Made by a program: the position numbers and the translations under genes
Shown: in pieces, positions 11,661-22,786 of the stretch
How the letters are laid out: each line of letters begins with the position of its first letter
How positions within the stretch are numbered: the first letter of the stretch is position 1
Notes under the pieces: model-generated
Database searches by the model: none
What the model saw: the letters and a program-made list of their open reading frames with translations, nothing else
What the model was told of the DNA's origin: nothing
Assembly (NCBI GenBank): GCA_963682025.1
Contig: OY821521.1
Location: 119,451,520 to 119,515,519, forward strand
Reading direction: 5' to 3'
DNA from: Cordilura impudica
Taxonomy: Eukaryota > Arthropoda > Insecta > Diptera > Scathophagidae
Length of the DNA stretch: 64,000 bases

Positions 11661-14600
11661 GCAAATAATGCTTAAATACCTAGTTGTTAATAAAAAAAAA
11701 CAATTGGGCAATTCACAATGGGTAATGTATCGTTTTTTCTCCTGTATCGTGTATCACTTTACAATAGTGTAAAACTGTTGTTGATAATTTTCACTGAAAA
11801 ATCTGATACACGATCCAACTATGTTTAGTAAATGTTGTATATTGTATCATAACATATCAGTTCCAAGTGAATGCCAGTTTTTATGAAAAAGAAAAAACAA
11901 ATACATAGAATATTATCAGCATAAATAATTATAAAATAAAATATGGCAAATAATGCAAATAACGCAAATACATCGATAAGTTTATTTATATAAAAATTAA
12001 TGTTTATATTTTTAGTATGTATTTTCTCTTTCAGTACCAACCAAAACATTTAACATTTCTTTTTTTTCATTATAAATTAAAATGCAAGAGGTACGTAACT
12101 AAAACTCCAGGGTATATCTCACGACCAAAAAGCAAACACTGACAAGTGTTTTCTCTTATACAAAATAGCAGAAGCGACGAAGCGATCTTTCCTCGTTGGA
12201 TCGAAAATTACTAAAGAAAGCGTTTTACAATATGAAAATACAACTGAGTGTTCACAACAAATGATTGTATTGTGTATTTCAATACAACATACAATGTACA
12301 ACACCTGTTGTGAATTGCCCAAATGTAAATTTAGCAAAAAATTTATGTATTAATTTATTTAAAGAGAAAAACACAAAAATAACGTTTGATGTTGTATTTT
12401 TTGTGTGTAATATTTAAATATACATACATACACATATTAAATAATACAAATAATGTACATATATTATATATATGTATGTATGTATATTCATAGTAACTGC
12501 ATGTTAGAAATAAATCGGTTATTTTATTTACATAAAATTCTGCAGTATTTTGTTGTGGGGAAAATACATTTCTTTTGTATTAACAGAGTGTCACTTCATT
12601 TTGCTCAGCGTGACTATGCCACAGTAGATGCCGCCATAATTTTTGTTTGTTCTAATTAGCTTTGCAATAGTTATTTCTATTTTAACATGAATGTTAATAT
12701 TTTCAACTAGATATCATACAGAACAATGTTAAGAGTATACACGGGTTGGTCTTTTATTTCATACGTTTTTTCATTATTCTTTTACAAATATGAACATAAG
12801 TTTGGCATATTACCCACCAATCTCACATCACACTGCAAGTTCGAAAAACTCAATACACTCACATTTTTTTTACTAATACACACACATTTTCCGCAGTGGT
12901 CACACTAATGGCACCAAATTTTTCGTGCGAATAGTGGCAGACACTAACGATGATTAATGTTACCCTGTTATAAATTTAATGCAAATTTACTGGATTCTGT
13001 AAAATTGTAATTAAAGTTTTAACTTGTTAAATCTATTATAATGATTTATTTTTTGAAATGCGCATATAAAAACGCAAGTTTGTTAATTATAGAGCATAAA
13101 TATTATTAACTATTATTAAAATAATACTAATAATAATAAATGTAAATATTTTCCCTCAAACATGTGCCTGTATAATAAACTTGGTAACTCTACTTAAAAT
13201 AAAATAAGAGAGAGAAGTATACAAATTTTTTCAAGTTTACGCTTCGACAACATTTTAAAAATGAGATTGCAGTCAGATGTTTGAGCATAAAATTTAATGG
13301 CGATGGATTCGACTAATTCGAACAATTTTTCGTTGATAATACTACACAACGATTCTACAATTTCAGTGTGATGTGAGATTGGGGGGTTAACTTTTTGCTG
13401 TCTTTACAAAATAGAGTTACCGAGTTCGTCAATGAGTTTTTTGCTTACAAAACAGTTCTACATAGTTATATAGAATTATTATTCTGCTTTACCTATAAAA
13501 TATCTGATTGCGATTACATCTAATTTTTAAAAATTGTTTATAATTAATAAAGCATTATTATTCACATAAATACAAAATTTCACTTTTTAAACTGAAAATA
13601 AAATTTCCAATTATAAATTAGAAAATATTAATTGAGTTTCAGAAAATCATATCAAAACGTCGGAAATAATAATTTTAAATTTAGAAATATCTTTACATAT
13701 AAAAATGTTTACATTTAAAAAAAAATATTGCCATTCAGGAGATATTAATAACTTTTCAGTACCGCGATTCAGTAACTTCTTTTAACGATAGTCGAATTGT
13801 AAAAAAAAAGAAAATTGCAAAATTAACAGTAAAATTTTGAAACGATATTCGCTATTGTTAAAATCAGCTGTTGTTGTTATCTAAACGACAACCATTTTTG
13901 TGTTGTTTATCCAATCGATAAAAACTTAAATTTTTAGGTTGAAATGTCGTCATACATAAATAAAAATCATGAAATAGTGAAAATATTTTGCTTTAATCAA
14001 AAAACTTTTTTATATAAATAAAAAAATTAAATAGCATATTCAATTCATTATTTCATTTTCAAATAAATAAACAGAAATATTAGTAAAAAAAATAAAGATA
14101 TTAAACATAAACATAAAATCATCTTGTCAAACACGAAGTAATTTGTTTTTTTCTATTCTTTGTGTTTTTCGCTTATTTTGACAGAGATGCCACTCCTTTA
14201 CAATTTAAATAAATAGAAAAACAGATTTGTCGATATTAATTTAAATTCAATGAATTTAAGAAAACCTCAAATGATATTTAAGAATTGCTAACATAAAAAT
14301 TGTTACATAAGTAAACGTATTTTTATGAGAATGTTATTTTTTATATATAAATTTTCAAAATTTTTTTTGGATGAAAATTTGAAGTTTTTCAGAAAATAAA
14401 GATAACATTAAATTATTTTATTTAAAATGTTTGGGACTTTTCGTTTTTTGCGTTTTTCATCCCTAATTTGATTATTTATTATTATAAATTTATTCTCTAT
14501 GTTTTCAAAATATGGCAATATTTTAAAAAAAAAGTTGAGAGAGCTTTTTTTTTTGGTTATTATTTTGTTACTCCATCCGACCTATATGGCCACAATGAAG

Positions 14601-15010
14601 AAATATTTGGCCAGTTAAAAGAAACTATACAGCCATCTCCAATTAGCACGATTTAATGCATATAGCCACTCTACACAACCATTACCTTTGCAATGGAGGT
14701 TAGGGCGAGCTATATAATTAGCAAAAACTAAATTAAACGAGAAGTTATGTCATATAACCGGAAACGCATGCATATAGGTATATAACCAAAATGCATGCCG
14801 ATCAGCAACCACGATGACCAAAAAGCAAACACCGAAATAAATCCGAAATAATAGAAAAGAAGAAAACCAACCCAAAGAATTTGCTGAAATAATTTGGTAT
14901 TAAGTTTAACAAATTGTTTACTTTTTCATTTACATTTATTATCAAGACTCAAACCGAGGTGGAGGGTATCAAAGATTCGGCACAGCCGAATTTAACACTC
15001 TTACTTGTTT

Positions 15011-15582
15011 TTTTTTGTTTCTGCTGTGTCCCTAACCATGTAAAGGAGGGGGCTCCTAAAATTTGATTGGAGCGAACTGAACTCCTGCCCCATGTCCTAG
15101 TTCTTAAAAAAAAATTTTTTCCTTTGGAAAAATGGGCAAACTTGAACCAATGCGGCAGAGCTACACCGCAGTTTGCCCCATCGTGCTCATTTTGTGTTCG
15201 AACCTGAAAATAAAGAAGAGGTGAAAATGTAGAGAAAAGTGTGCTTAATTCTGGAACGATACTTTGCATTTGGATTAAATACTTACCTGTAGCGTTTATC
15301 CTCGTCTTTGGCCCAGCAGAGTAGGAATTCTGCAATAGAAAGAAAAATGGAAACGAATTAATGTGTATACTTACTTGTAGGCAGTGGCCATGTTGTTGTT
15401 AGAAGGCTGAAAACAGAAATGAAAATAATACATTAATAGAATGATTGACCTAACAAACCTTAGTTTTACCAAAGGAAAATACTCACCTGCATTGCTATGA
15501 GGTCGTCCGAAGTCGCAAATTTGCCGGAAAATCTGTAAATAAAATAGAAATAAAAAATATACTTAATAATGTACATACTTAA
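15011..15582 (-). other. String of micro-exons on the minus strand, gene unrecognised
   Basis: Four exon-like blocks with consensus acceptor and donor sites follow one another on the minus strand: 15532-15487 (46 nt), 15406-15375 (32 nt), 15329-15287 (43 nt), and one starting at 15203. The introns are 80, 45 and 83 nt, typical of flies, with donors GTGAGT, GTAAGT and GTAAGT and polypyrimidine-AG acceptors. One frame stays open across the first two and part of the third exon (about 34 codons) and then meets a stop, so these may be 5' untranslated or alternatively spliced exons. The last exon runs into Helentron copy 1, and the upstream intron is cut by the Harbinger element. I do not recognise the product. 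Confidence 0.4.
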
Positions 15583-15953
15583 GCTGCGTTCACACTACGT
15601 GTTTTGCTTGTGTTTTTCTTATTTTTTTAGCACGTGTAATTTGTACACATAGTGTGAACTCTTTCAAACATTGTTTATGTACAACACATTTTGCAAGACA
15701 TATGTAAATTTTTCAATTAGAGCAGGTTCTATTTTGACAAGAGCAAACATATGAAAATATAACACTGCAATTGTGTATAAATTGAAGCGGGTAAAAATTT
15801 ATTTTGAAATATATTTCGTCATCCAAAATTTCTTTGTTAAAAGTTTATACAGGTGTTTATTTTAAATTTATTTTGATTTCCTGCGACCTCTTGTTTCTTT
15901 CGGCCTTTAAGACATTCCGTCCCTTATAATGTGAAACCAAAATTACGCCAAAC

Positions 15954-16875
15954 ATGGAAAAAGACCAAGGAAAAGTAAGTATTTTGTAATTTTTAATACA
16001 ACAATTAATGTTTCCTTATATTATCTTAGTTTGATTGGCCTAAAGAAGCCATAATTGAAATGATACATATGTGGCAAACATATGAGTGCTTGTACAACCC
16101 GAAACACAATTTTTATCATAACAAACACGCCCGATACCAGGCTTTAGATGAAATAGCCAACAAGTTGAAGATTTTCAACCCAACTATTAAAGCCAACGAT
16201 GTAAAGGTAAATTTTATTTCTAATGAACATTTTCGTGCAAACGGGCTGCAATTTGTTAAATTTTTAAATATGCAATTGCAGAATAAATTAACGTATTTGC
16301 GTGGGCAACACACCCGAGAAGTGGCCAAAACGAAGGATAGGAGAAGTGGAGCAGGCGCTGAAGATGTTTATGTTTCATCTGCGTTTTGGTTCGATGAATT
16401 ATCCTTTTTAGGTGATTTCATAAAAATCCGAAAATCGTTCCGTAGATATTAAAATAAAATTAAATATCTAATTAAAAACATTCCAAACCAATTAATTAAT
16501 ATACAGGAACCGGTTGAGGAATCATGGGACGCATCTCAGGTGACAGAATTTGAGATTTCTCCAGCTCAACCCAGTAAAAAGGCCCGAGTGAGCTTTGATA
16601 CGCCACTGTCAAGCCGTAGCGTGAGTCAAGAAGACACCGCGCTTACAGCAGCAACAGAGGCTCTTAACAACTTGACCAATTTCAAGAAAGTTTTTAATGA
16701 AAAGAATGCAGCATTCTCCAATTACATTAAAACGGAGCTAGATGATTTAAAGAACGAAAATATAAGAGACCAACTAATGGACACTATTACATTAGCTGTT
16801 ATGGAGGCGAAGAAACAACAAAGACATTACGACAATGTTATAGAAGGCAGTTTTTCTAATTTTGAAAGAAATTAA
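15954..16875 (+). CDS. MADF (Myb/SANT-like) accessory protein of Harbinger element
   Basis: Exon 1 is 15954-15974 (seven codons from ATG) with a GTAAGT donor. The acceptor before 16030 joins in frame to a MADF-type domain (starting FDWPKEAIIEMI). A 75-bp in-frame intron, 16207-16281, is likely because removing it gives the usual MADF spacing. The first long frame stops at 16452. A second frame, from about 16507 to 16875 after an acceptor at 16506, continues with an acidic linker and a helical C-terminal part. I could not find an in-frame donor joining the two, so the junction is open or broken. In Harbinger elements the Myb-like partner binds DNA and brings the transposase to the nucleus and the transposon ends. 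Confidence 0.65.
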
Positions 16876-16904
16876 TATCGTTTTTAAAATTATTATTTTT
16901 ATTC

Positions 16905-17608
16905 CAGGGACGGAAAATAATTGTTATTTTTTTTCTTTAGAAAGAAAAGGTTACGTTAAAATTCGCTTTATCTATTTTAGGGAATTTTTAACCATTTTTA
17001 TTTTTAACCATTAAGATATATAATATTTTGGTCACCGTAACAAATATTAATAAGAAATATTTCTTTTAGTTATGAATAACTATTATAATAACCAAAAGTG
17101 TTTTTGTTACCAATAACCATTATTGAAATCAATTTTTTTTTTGTGTTATCACTACCTGGATACGTATTGTATCTTAGATGTAATGGATGCATTTCTAAGG
17201 TGTTTGAAGGATAAGGATAGCAGTTTTGTAAGAAATGTTAATTAATTTTACAAAAAAAATATTATTTAATAAAAAAGTTGATTAAAAATTAAACTTTAAG
17301 TAGTTTAATTAAAATAATTCAATAAATGCATTCATTACATACAAAATACGATATATGTCCGGGTAGCGATAACCAAAAAATAGAATTTCTTTTAAGAATG
17401 GTTATTGGTAACCAAAATTTTTTTGGTTATTATAATAGTTATTCTTAACCAAAAAAAAATATTTCACACCTATATAGGTTATGATGACCAAAATAAAATA
17501 TATAAAAAAATATATATTACGGTTAATTATAACCTTTATTTCAATATATCAATGTTAATGGTTAAATAAGAGCTTTTCGTCATTTATCTTATAACAGTTA
17601 CGTCCCTG
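16905..17608. mobile_element. hAT-type foldback MITE nested in the Harbinger element
   Basis: It starts CAGGGACGGAA and ends with the complement of CAGGGACGTAA. The 8-bp flanks TTTTATTC and CTTTATTC match at seven of eight positions, as expected for a hAT target duplication. Inside are long inverted arms (about 17031-17130 against about 17395-17490) sharing AATAACTATTATAATAACC, which would fold into a hairpin. It has no coding capacity. It sits between the two convergent Harbinger genes without breaking either. Confidence 0.8.
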
Positions 17609-17617
17609 CTTTATTCA

Positions 17618-17880
17618 TAAGTATGTATGTATTTTATTAGTTTAAATGAATTTTAAAAATTATAAAAGACTGGATTTTTATTATTATTTTATTATTTTTT
17701 TTTTTTTATTATTTATCCATAAGTGTGTACATATATATTTTATTATTAATTTAAATGAATTTTAAAAATTATAAGACTGAATTTTTATATTATTTTTATT
17801 ATCATTTTATTTTATTATTTATTCATAAGTATGTACATATATATTTTATTATTAATTTAAATGAATTTTAAAACTTAAAA
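17618..17880. repeat. AT-rich tandem repeats, about 100 bp x 3
   Basis: Three imperfect copies of a roughly 80-100 bp unit, each with a TATGTA core, a TTTTATTA stretch and TTTAAATGAATTTTAAAA. They lie immediately after the hAT MITE and just past the 3' end of the transposase gene. They hold nothing coding. Confidence 0.8.
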
Positions 17881-17942
17881 AAGAAAACTGAATTCAATGA
17901 AAAAAAAAAAAATAAAAATAAAAAATAACGTTAATTGAAAAA

Positions 17943-19417
17943 TTAAAAATTGAATTTTTTTATAGCATCATATTGCCAAGGAACCGAACCATTTGTATTG
18001 AAGTATTCGGAGTATGTGTCTCGCACTTTTCTTCCCTCATCTCCTGAGCGATTACACTGACACTTTTGGAGACCTGTTAGTCTGACTTCATTCCTCCAAG
18101 TTCCGTTTTCAAGACTTACAGTGTTAGTATTTTCCATATCCAATGACTTTAAATCAAAGCCCTCTCGTGCTCGAATAAAATTGTGCAGAGCGCATGCAGC
18201 AAAAGTTATTTTTTCAACTTTTTCAACTGGAAGGTCTATTTCCCTTTGGAAAATTTGAAATTTGTTCGCTAAAATGCCGAACGCATTTTCAACTATTCGA
18301 CGTGCCCGGCTCAATCGGTAATTGAAAACTTTGTTTGTATTTGCTGACCTTTCCCCATATGGCTTCAATATTCTTGAGGTTAACCGGAAAGCGTCATCAG
18401 CAACAAACACGAAAGGAACTTTTTTGTTTGTTCCGGGTAATTCAGCATCCGGCGGAAAATCGAACGTGTTATTTTTAATGCCTTCGCACAGCGATGACTC
18501 GTTGTATACTGCTGCGTCGTTTGCTCTACCATTAGACCCAACGTTTACATATACAAAGTTGTAGTTTGCATCCACAACAGCCAGCAGTATCACGCTATGG
18601 AAGCCTTTATAATTATAATAAAATGATCCATATTCCTTTTTGCTTCTGATAGCAATATGTTTACCATCTTCATAAAAAAGAAAATTGAAAATCAGTTTAC
18701 ACAATATATGTATTTATGTGCTTATTACCTATGGCTCCCAAGCAAAATGGAAAATTCCATTTGCGCTCAAATTCATCGGCAATGCTTTTCCATTCATTTC
18801 CATTTTGAGGAACCTTAAAAATATATATACATATGTTCATTGTTTGCTCAGAAATATATATGAATATGGAAAAATTTTTACGTACCTTCAAAAAATCGTG
18901 TTTCAAGACTGACAAAATAGCTTCAATTGTTTCCGGTATAATTGCGCTTATGGATGGTACTGAAATCCGAAATCCGTATGATAACTGTTTGTATTTCTCA
19001 CCCGTGGCTAAAAACCGTAAAGTTAAAAGCAACCTAAATTGAAATGCTTATGAAATATTTTCAGACACTACGAGTACTTTGTTATAGCAATTACCTTGCA
19101 GTGGGAGAAATAGCTTCACGCAATATAGTATTTTGCTTTGATATCAAAGGAGACACTTTTTCCAGCAACTCGGTAAAGGACGAATACGTCATTCTCGAAA
19201 AATTTCGAAATGCCTGGGGATCTTCCAACCGCAGCTCCTCCATAACCATTGAAGTGAAACCTAGTCCAGAGTCTCTTCGCAGCAACCATTTTTGGCTCCA
19301 TATATTTCGACTCCTTTTTAGCTTCTCTTTTTGTTCATTTTTCTTTTTTTTTAATTTAACTGCAATTATCATTGCAATCATGCTGCACGCAACAACTTCA
19401 CTTAATGTACAATCCAT
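17943..19417 (-). CDS. PIF/Harbinger transposase (DDE nuclease), four exons
   Basis: Exons are 19417-19095, 19033-18886, 18813-18729 and 18667-17943, with introns of 61, 72 and 61 bp, all GT-AG. Joined, they give one open frame of 426 residues from ATG 19417. The N terminus is lysine-rich, then a helix-turn-helix-like region (LLLTLRFLATG) and the DDE nuclease: Asp in GAIDGKHI (about 186), Asp in GRANDAAVY (about 236) and Glu in RRIVENAFG (about 312). It would cut and join the element ends together with the MADF protein. The first catalytic Asp codon is itself split by the third intron, so only spliced mRNA encodes it. An upstream in-frame GTG at 19459 is possible but the ATG is preferred. No lesion is visible. 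Confidence 0.9.
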
Positions 19418-20551
19418 TTCACGAACTTTATTTTTAACAATAAATTTTTGTGAAATCACACAAATTAAAAATCAGCTGTTGTAAACAAAAAAACAACAGA
19501 CAGAGGTTATGTCAGGCGCAATTACACTTGTACGTTTGAACGCAAAAATTATGATTCGTATGTAAAACGCCAATTTTGACACACACACGGATTTACGTAT
19601 GGAACGTAAAACTGAACTTACATATGGAAAATACACATAGTGTAAACACACCTTAAGCATTGTTACATTTGGTAAATAAAATGACGACACAACACTATAT
19701 ACATTTGTACCAATTTATTATTACCAAACACAATTTATTTCCGCATACTTATTATTACCAAACATAATAATGCTTAACTAAACTAACAAATATAGGTCAA
19801 TCAATTACTTGACCATTTATAACTAAATCACTACAAGGCATTATTATGGTTGGACAACAACAACAACATAGAATATTTAATTTTTAATTATTTTAGTATT
19901 AAGCATTTTTTGATCATTATAAAGTATAAAAAGCCCAACAAAATAAATAACTTTCTAGTAATACAGCAAAACTTGTCTTGTTTTTACTATCATTATCATC
20001 ACCTTTCAAGTTCAAGTGCTTGAAGGGATCAAAAGGAATAAAGATTAATGTCAGCACGGATTAATGTGTTCGGGCTGATCAACATTAACTTAATTCAACA
20101 TAAAAACATAAATTATCATACATTGGTAATATACAATTAGTAAAACTTGCAATTAAAAGCAAATCTTTTAATAATTAACTGGAAATTTGTTTAATCAAAG
20201 TATAAAAGTATAAAAGACTTTTATACTTTAATGCTTGATTTGGTCACTCTAGTAGCCGAAAAGGAAATTCAAAAATATATGAAGCATTAAATTTAATTCA
20301 ATTATTTAGTTGCCAAACAAATCGGCTGAAACACATGCTTTATAAATTAAAGTTAACACTTTTTGAAGGGATTTGAACAAAAGGACAAAAAATTGTGACG
20401 CGTTTTATCGCCTTTGGGGACCATGTTCTATGAATTATTTAATCACACGTTAAGCAAAAAAAAAATTTTATTTATTAGTACCCTATGACATTCACTAACA
20501 TTTACCTCCGATTTAAAGATGCGCAATTCTAAATGTAGTATATAAATTAAT

Positions 20552-20647
20552 ATGACACTTACCAACATACCGGAAGCTGATGAAGGCCTTTATTACGCTG
20601 GGGATGCTGCAGCAGTTTATGTAAAAGTGTGGAATATAGATATTAAG
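20552..20647 (+). other. Candidate small coding exon, product unknown
   Basis: An ATG at 20552 opens 32 codons of amino-acid composition unlike the surrounding AT-rich DNA (acidic, then AGDAAAVYVKVW), ending exactly at a GTATGT donor after 20647 in phase 0. No partner exon was found with confidence; a weak acceptor lies near 20758. It could be the first coding exon of a host gene or a remnant. I do not recognise the sequence. Confidence 0.3.
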
Positions 20648-20929
20648 GTATGTTATATAAAGATGAATAAAGATGAATCGTATAAAGGTGAATGCAGTCG
20701 TGAAGAATCAATCGATATAATTTTGCCTTAAAATAAATGTTTCTGCTGATGGGTCAGGTTAGTGTACAATAAGGCAGAATTAATGATAAGTAAGGTGCTA
20801 AATTAAAAAAAAAAATCATTAACCATTGCTGTATAACTAAAATAAGTACATTATTTTCTTATTCAGGTTTAAATGACTTATACTTAGTGACTTCGTTTTC
20901 GGTTGTTTTTGCCCGATTTTCGTTGGCTT

Positions 20930-21240
20930 GCTGCTAATTTAGTTGTAGGCTAGTTTCCGAAATAATTGTAGATTTCTTTAAGACTTTTAAAGCATGAACA
21001 GTAGGAGTCGAAAGATTGTCTGTAATCATTGGTGGTTTGGTCGATGTAGTTGCGGCTCTTTTATAGAATTATTATCGATGATTTTAAAAGCAACTCTAAA
21101 CGCGCCCGTAGTTACCAATCGATTAATATGAAATTCATCGTTACGACTGGCCGCTTTAAAGGGTATACTGAAAATTACATTTGTTAAAGGTTTATGCCCT
21201 TGCGTTTTAAACTGTTGATTGCTTGATATTGTACACTACA
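20930..21240 (-). pseudogene. Degraded protein remnant, unrecognised
   Basis: On the minus strand a frame reads about 50 residues, including PFKAASRNDEFHINRLV and TTGAFRVAFKII, then stops. A shifted frame continues with PPMITDNLSTPTVHALKVL. The change of frame and the internal stops indicate decay. It may be the remains of a retroelement or of a host gene. I do not recognise the family. Confidence 0.35.
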
Positions 21241-21826
21241 AACTTTTTCTAGAGAGTTTTTTGAAGTTGCTTATACGAATTACGTGCAGAATATGATGAA
21301 TTCCAATTAAGACTTGGAATTCAAATTTCAAGTTTCCTGATCATATTCCGCATTGTTGAAATATCGTCGTTGTTGTGCATAGACGTGTTTTTGGATCGAT
21401 GTCAAAAAAATAAAGTAAAGACATATTTACATCGTAATATTACTCACAAATTTTATGTCGAAAAGCCCGTTCTGCAGGCCAGATTTTGGTGAGAAGAAAC
21501 TTTTACAATATTACACTTATGGCAACGAAATTTGTTTTTTTTTATATATTAAATAAAATTCAAAAAATGGTAATAAATTTATCTAAAAAGTCACTCGAAA
21601 GGCAAGAAAGAAATAATTGTTCGCGGTAAGCTTACAAAATATACTGGAAACATAAACACCAGCTGTTTCGTTCATACAAATACTGGTAAGTTACAAAAAG
21701 TGCTGCCAGGTTGATTTACAGTTTGGAAGTCATAGCTGATCCTTGGTGTAGTGTGGCATTTGTTTGCATCTGCAATGTTAATAAACTATAAGCATTTACA
21801 CGTAAAGAAAAACACTAAAAGCTATC

Positions 21827-22650
21827 ATGTCGGAGACTAATCAAACTTCTTCAAAGAAACGGTGTTTGGCAGATATTTCGTATGAAGAACGACAAGAACA
21901 AGCTTCAAATAGAAAAGTTAGTGATCTCAATGTAGATGATTTAAAAATGATCACAAAAGATTGCAATAAAGAAGTATTGGAAAAATTAGCAACGCTTGGT
22001 AGTGATGTAAATGAGTTAAAACAGCAAAATATATGGTTGAAAGAACAAGTTGAATCTCTTCAAACGGATAAAGAAATGGATCGCAAAAGAATTTGAAACC
22101 TGGAAGAACAGATCAAAAGTAAAAATTTATTATTCAAAGGTCTAGAAGCCAATAGAACTCTTAACGAGGAATTATGTAAAATTAAAGCTGCCAACAGCTA
22201 ATACAATCAAATCTATACGAAAAACCTTCGAGCGAAATGGTAAAATGACAGTATTAGCAGAATTCGACTCAACCCAGCGCGTGTAAAATGTTCTACTACA
22301 AAAAATAAAAAACTTACTGGAAATAATATATATATATAGAGAAGACTTCGAGGAAATAAAATGCCTTAGTACTCTGCACAGACTGACGGTCAAAAATGAT
22401 AGAATAAAAATTGGAAGCAAAATGTTACATTGGAATAAGGATAAAAAACTAGTATGCGATGAACACAGACTGACGGTCAAAAATGATAGAATAAAAATTG
22501 GAAGCAAAATGTTACATTGGAATAAAGATAAAAAACTAGTATGCGATGAACAAGATGTGGGAGTGGTTTTAAAGGATTTATATGCAAATTGCTACACTAA
22601 AATTACTATAAATTATGATGTCTTATTAACAAACTTCATGTCAAAATACT
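21827..22650 (+). pseudogene. LINE-A ORF1 remnant (coiled-coil nucleic-acid-binding protein)
   Basis: ATG at 21827 opens 89 codons with a charged N terminus and a heptad-like coiled-coil stretch (about residues 40-85). After a stop at 22094 the same protein continues (LEEQIKSKNLLFKGLEANR), and further pieces follow in changing frames to 22650. The arrangement resembles L1-like ORF1 proteins, which bind element RNA. An 87-bp in-frame duplication lies near the end. Family assignment is by architecture and by the endonuclease and RT downstream. Confidence 0.5.
22377..22550 (+). repeat. 87-bp tandem duplication in LINE-A ORF1
   Basis: Units 22377-22463 and 22464-22550 differ by one base. The unit is 29 codons, so the frame is kept and the peptide HRLTVKNDRIKIGSKMLHW and what follows it is doubled. 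It is probably a recent slippage or unequal-exchange event. Confidence 0.95.
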
Positions 22651-22741
22651 AGAAAAAGTAAACTCAAATATAATTATAAATATAATAGCTTTGTAGTGTA
22701 TGTACATATATGCAGACGTTTCCACATACCATAGAAATCAA

Positions 22742-22786
22742 CGTCGCACAGTGGCGCCCGTAGAGCAAACGAGGTTGCAAAATCAA
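22742..22786 (+). other. Transib left end: target duplication, heptamer and nonamer-like block
   Basis: CGTCG (22742-22746) is followed by CACAGTGGCGCC (22747-22758). After a 23-bp spacer from the heptamer comes GCAAAATCA (22777-22785). In Transib these ends are where the transposase binds and cuts. The spacing resembles a 23-type recombination signal. Confidence 0.85.

Larger units (their letters stand above)
6871..15010 (+). mobile_element. Helentron-like (DINE-1/mini-me type) element, copy 1
   Basis: It starts TATACCCTCCACTCC and ends with GGTGGAGGGTAT, then a hairpin TTCGGC-ACA-GCCGAA, then CTTACTTGTTT. The first and last parts form a short subterminal inverted repeat. A GTCC/GTCT microsatellite lies near 7008. 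These are the hallmarks known for Helentron-associated elements in flies. A near-identical copy with the same two ends lies at 28338-38039 in a different flank, which shows the whole 8.1 kb moves as one unit. No Rep/helicase or other credible protein is encoded, so it is non-autonomous. A second, related 5' end sits inside at 10872. Small frames within it are conserved between copies only because the DNA is. Confidence 0.8.
15583..19652. mobile_element. PIF/Harbinger DNA transposon, apparently intact
   Basis: The ends are imperfect inverted repeats (left GCTGCGTTCACAC, right complement GGTGTGTTTACAC), with TTAA on both sides, consistent with the 3-bp TTA/TAA target duplication known for this superfamily. 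Inside are two convergent genes, the arrangement known for Harbingers: a plus-strand MADF/Myb-like accessory protein (from 15954) and a minus-strand DDE transposase (19417-17943) with four exons that splice into one open frame. A hAT-type MITE (16905-17608) and AT-rich tandem repeats fill the space between the genes. Both ends are homologous to the MITEs at 34135 and 49460. Confidence 0.85.
19653..21719. other. Region between Harbinger and LINE-A, mostly unrecognised
   Basis: This 2 kb is not explained by any element I recognise. It contains a small hairpin (about 20198-20233, arms AAAGTATAAAAG and CTTTTATACTTT), one candidate plus-strand exon (20552-20647) and a degraded minus-strand protein remnant (about 20930-21240). 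The stretch 21420-21720 has no recognisable frame and may include the 5' end of LINE-A. The rest is AT-rich and featureless. Confidence 0.4.

Noticed and set aside
12119..12337. 72-codon minus-strand frame identical in copy 2 (33891-34109)
   Set aside because: Explained by the recent duplication of the whole element; no recognisable protein features.
12726..12908. 60-codon plus-strand frame conserved in Helentron copy 2 (35724-35906)
   Set aside because: Conservation equals that of the surrounding noncoding DNA; no domain, and composition is typical of AT-rich sequence.
14468..14656. 62-codon frame near the Helentron 3' end, also in copy 2
   Set aside because: The frames differ by an A-run indel between copies and the start is in low-complexity sequence.
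19044..19484. 146-codon plus-strand frame overlapping the Harbinger transposase
   Set aside because: Antisense to exon 1 and exon 2 of the transposase; the minus strand has introns, domains and catalytic residues.
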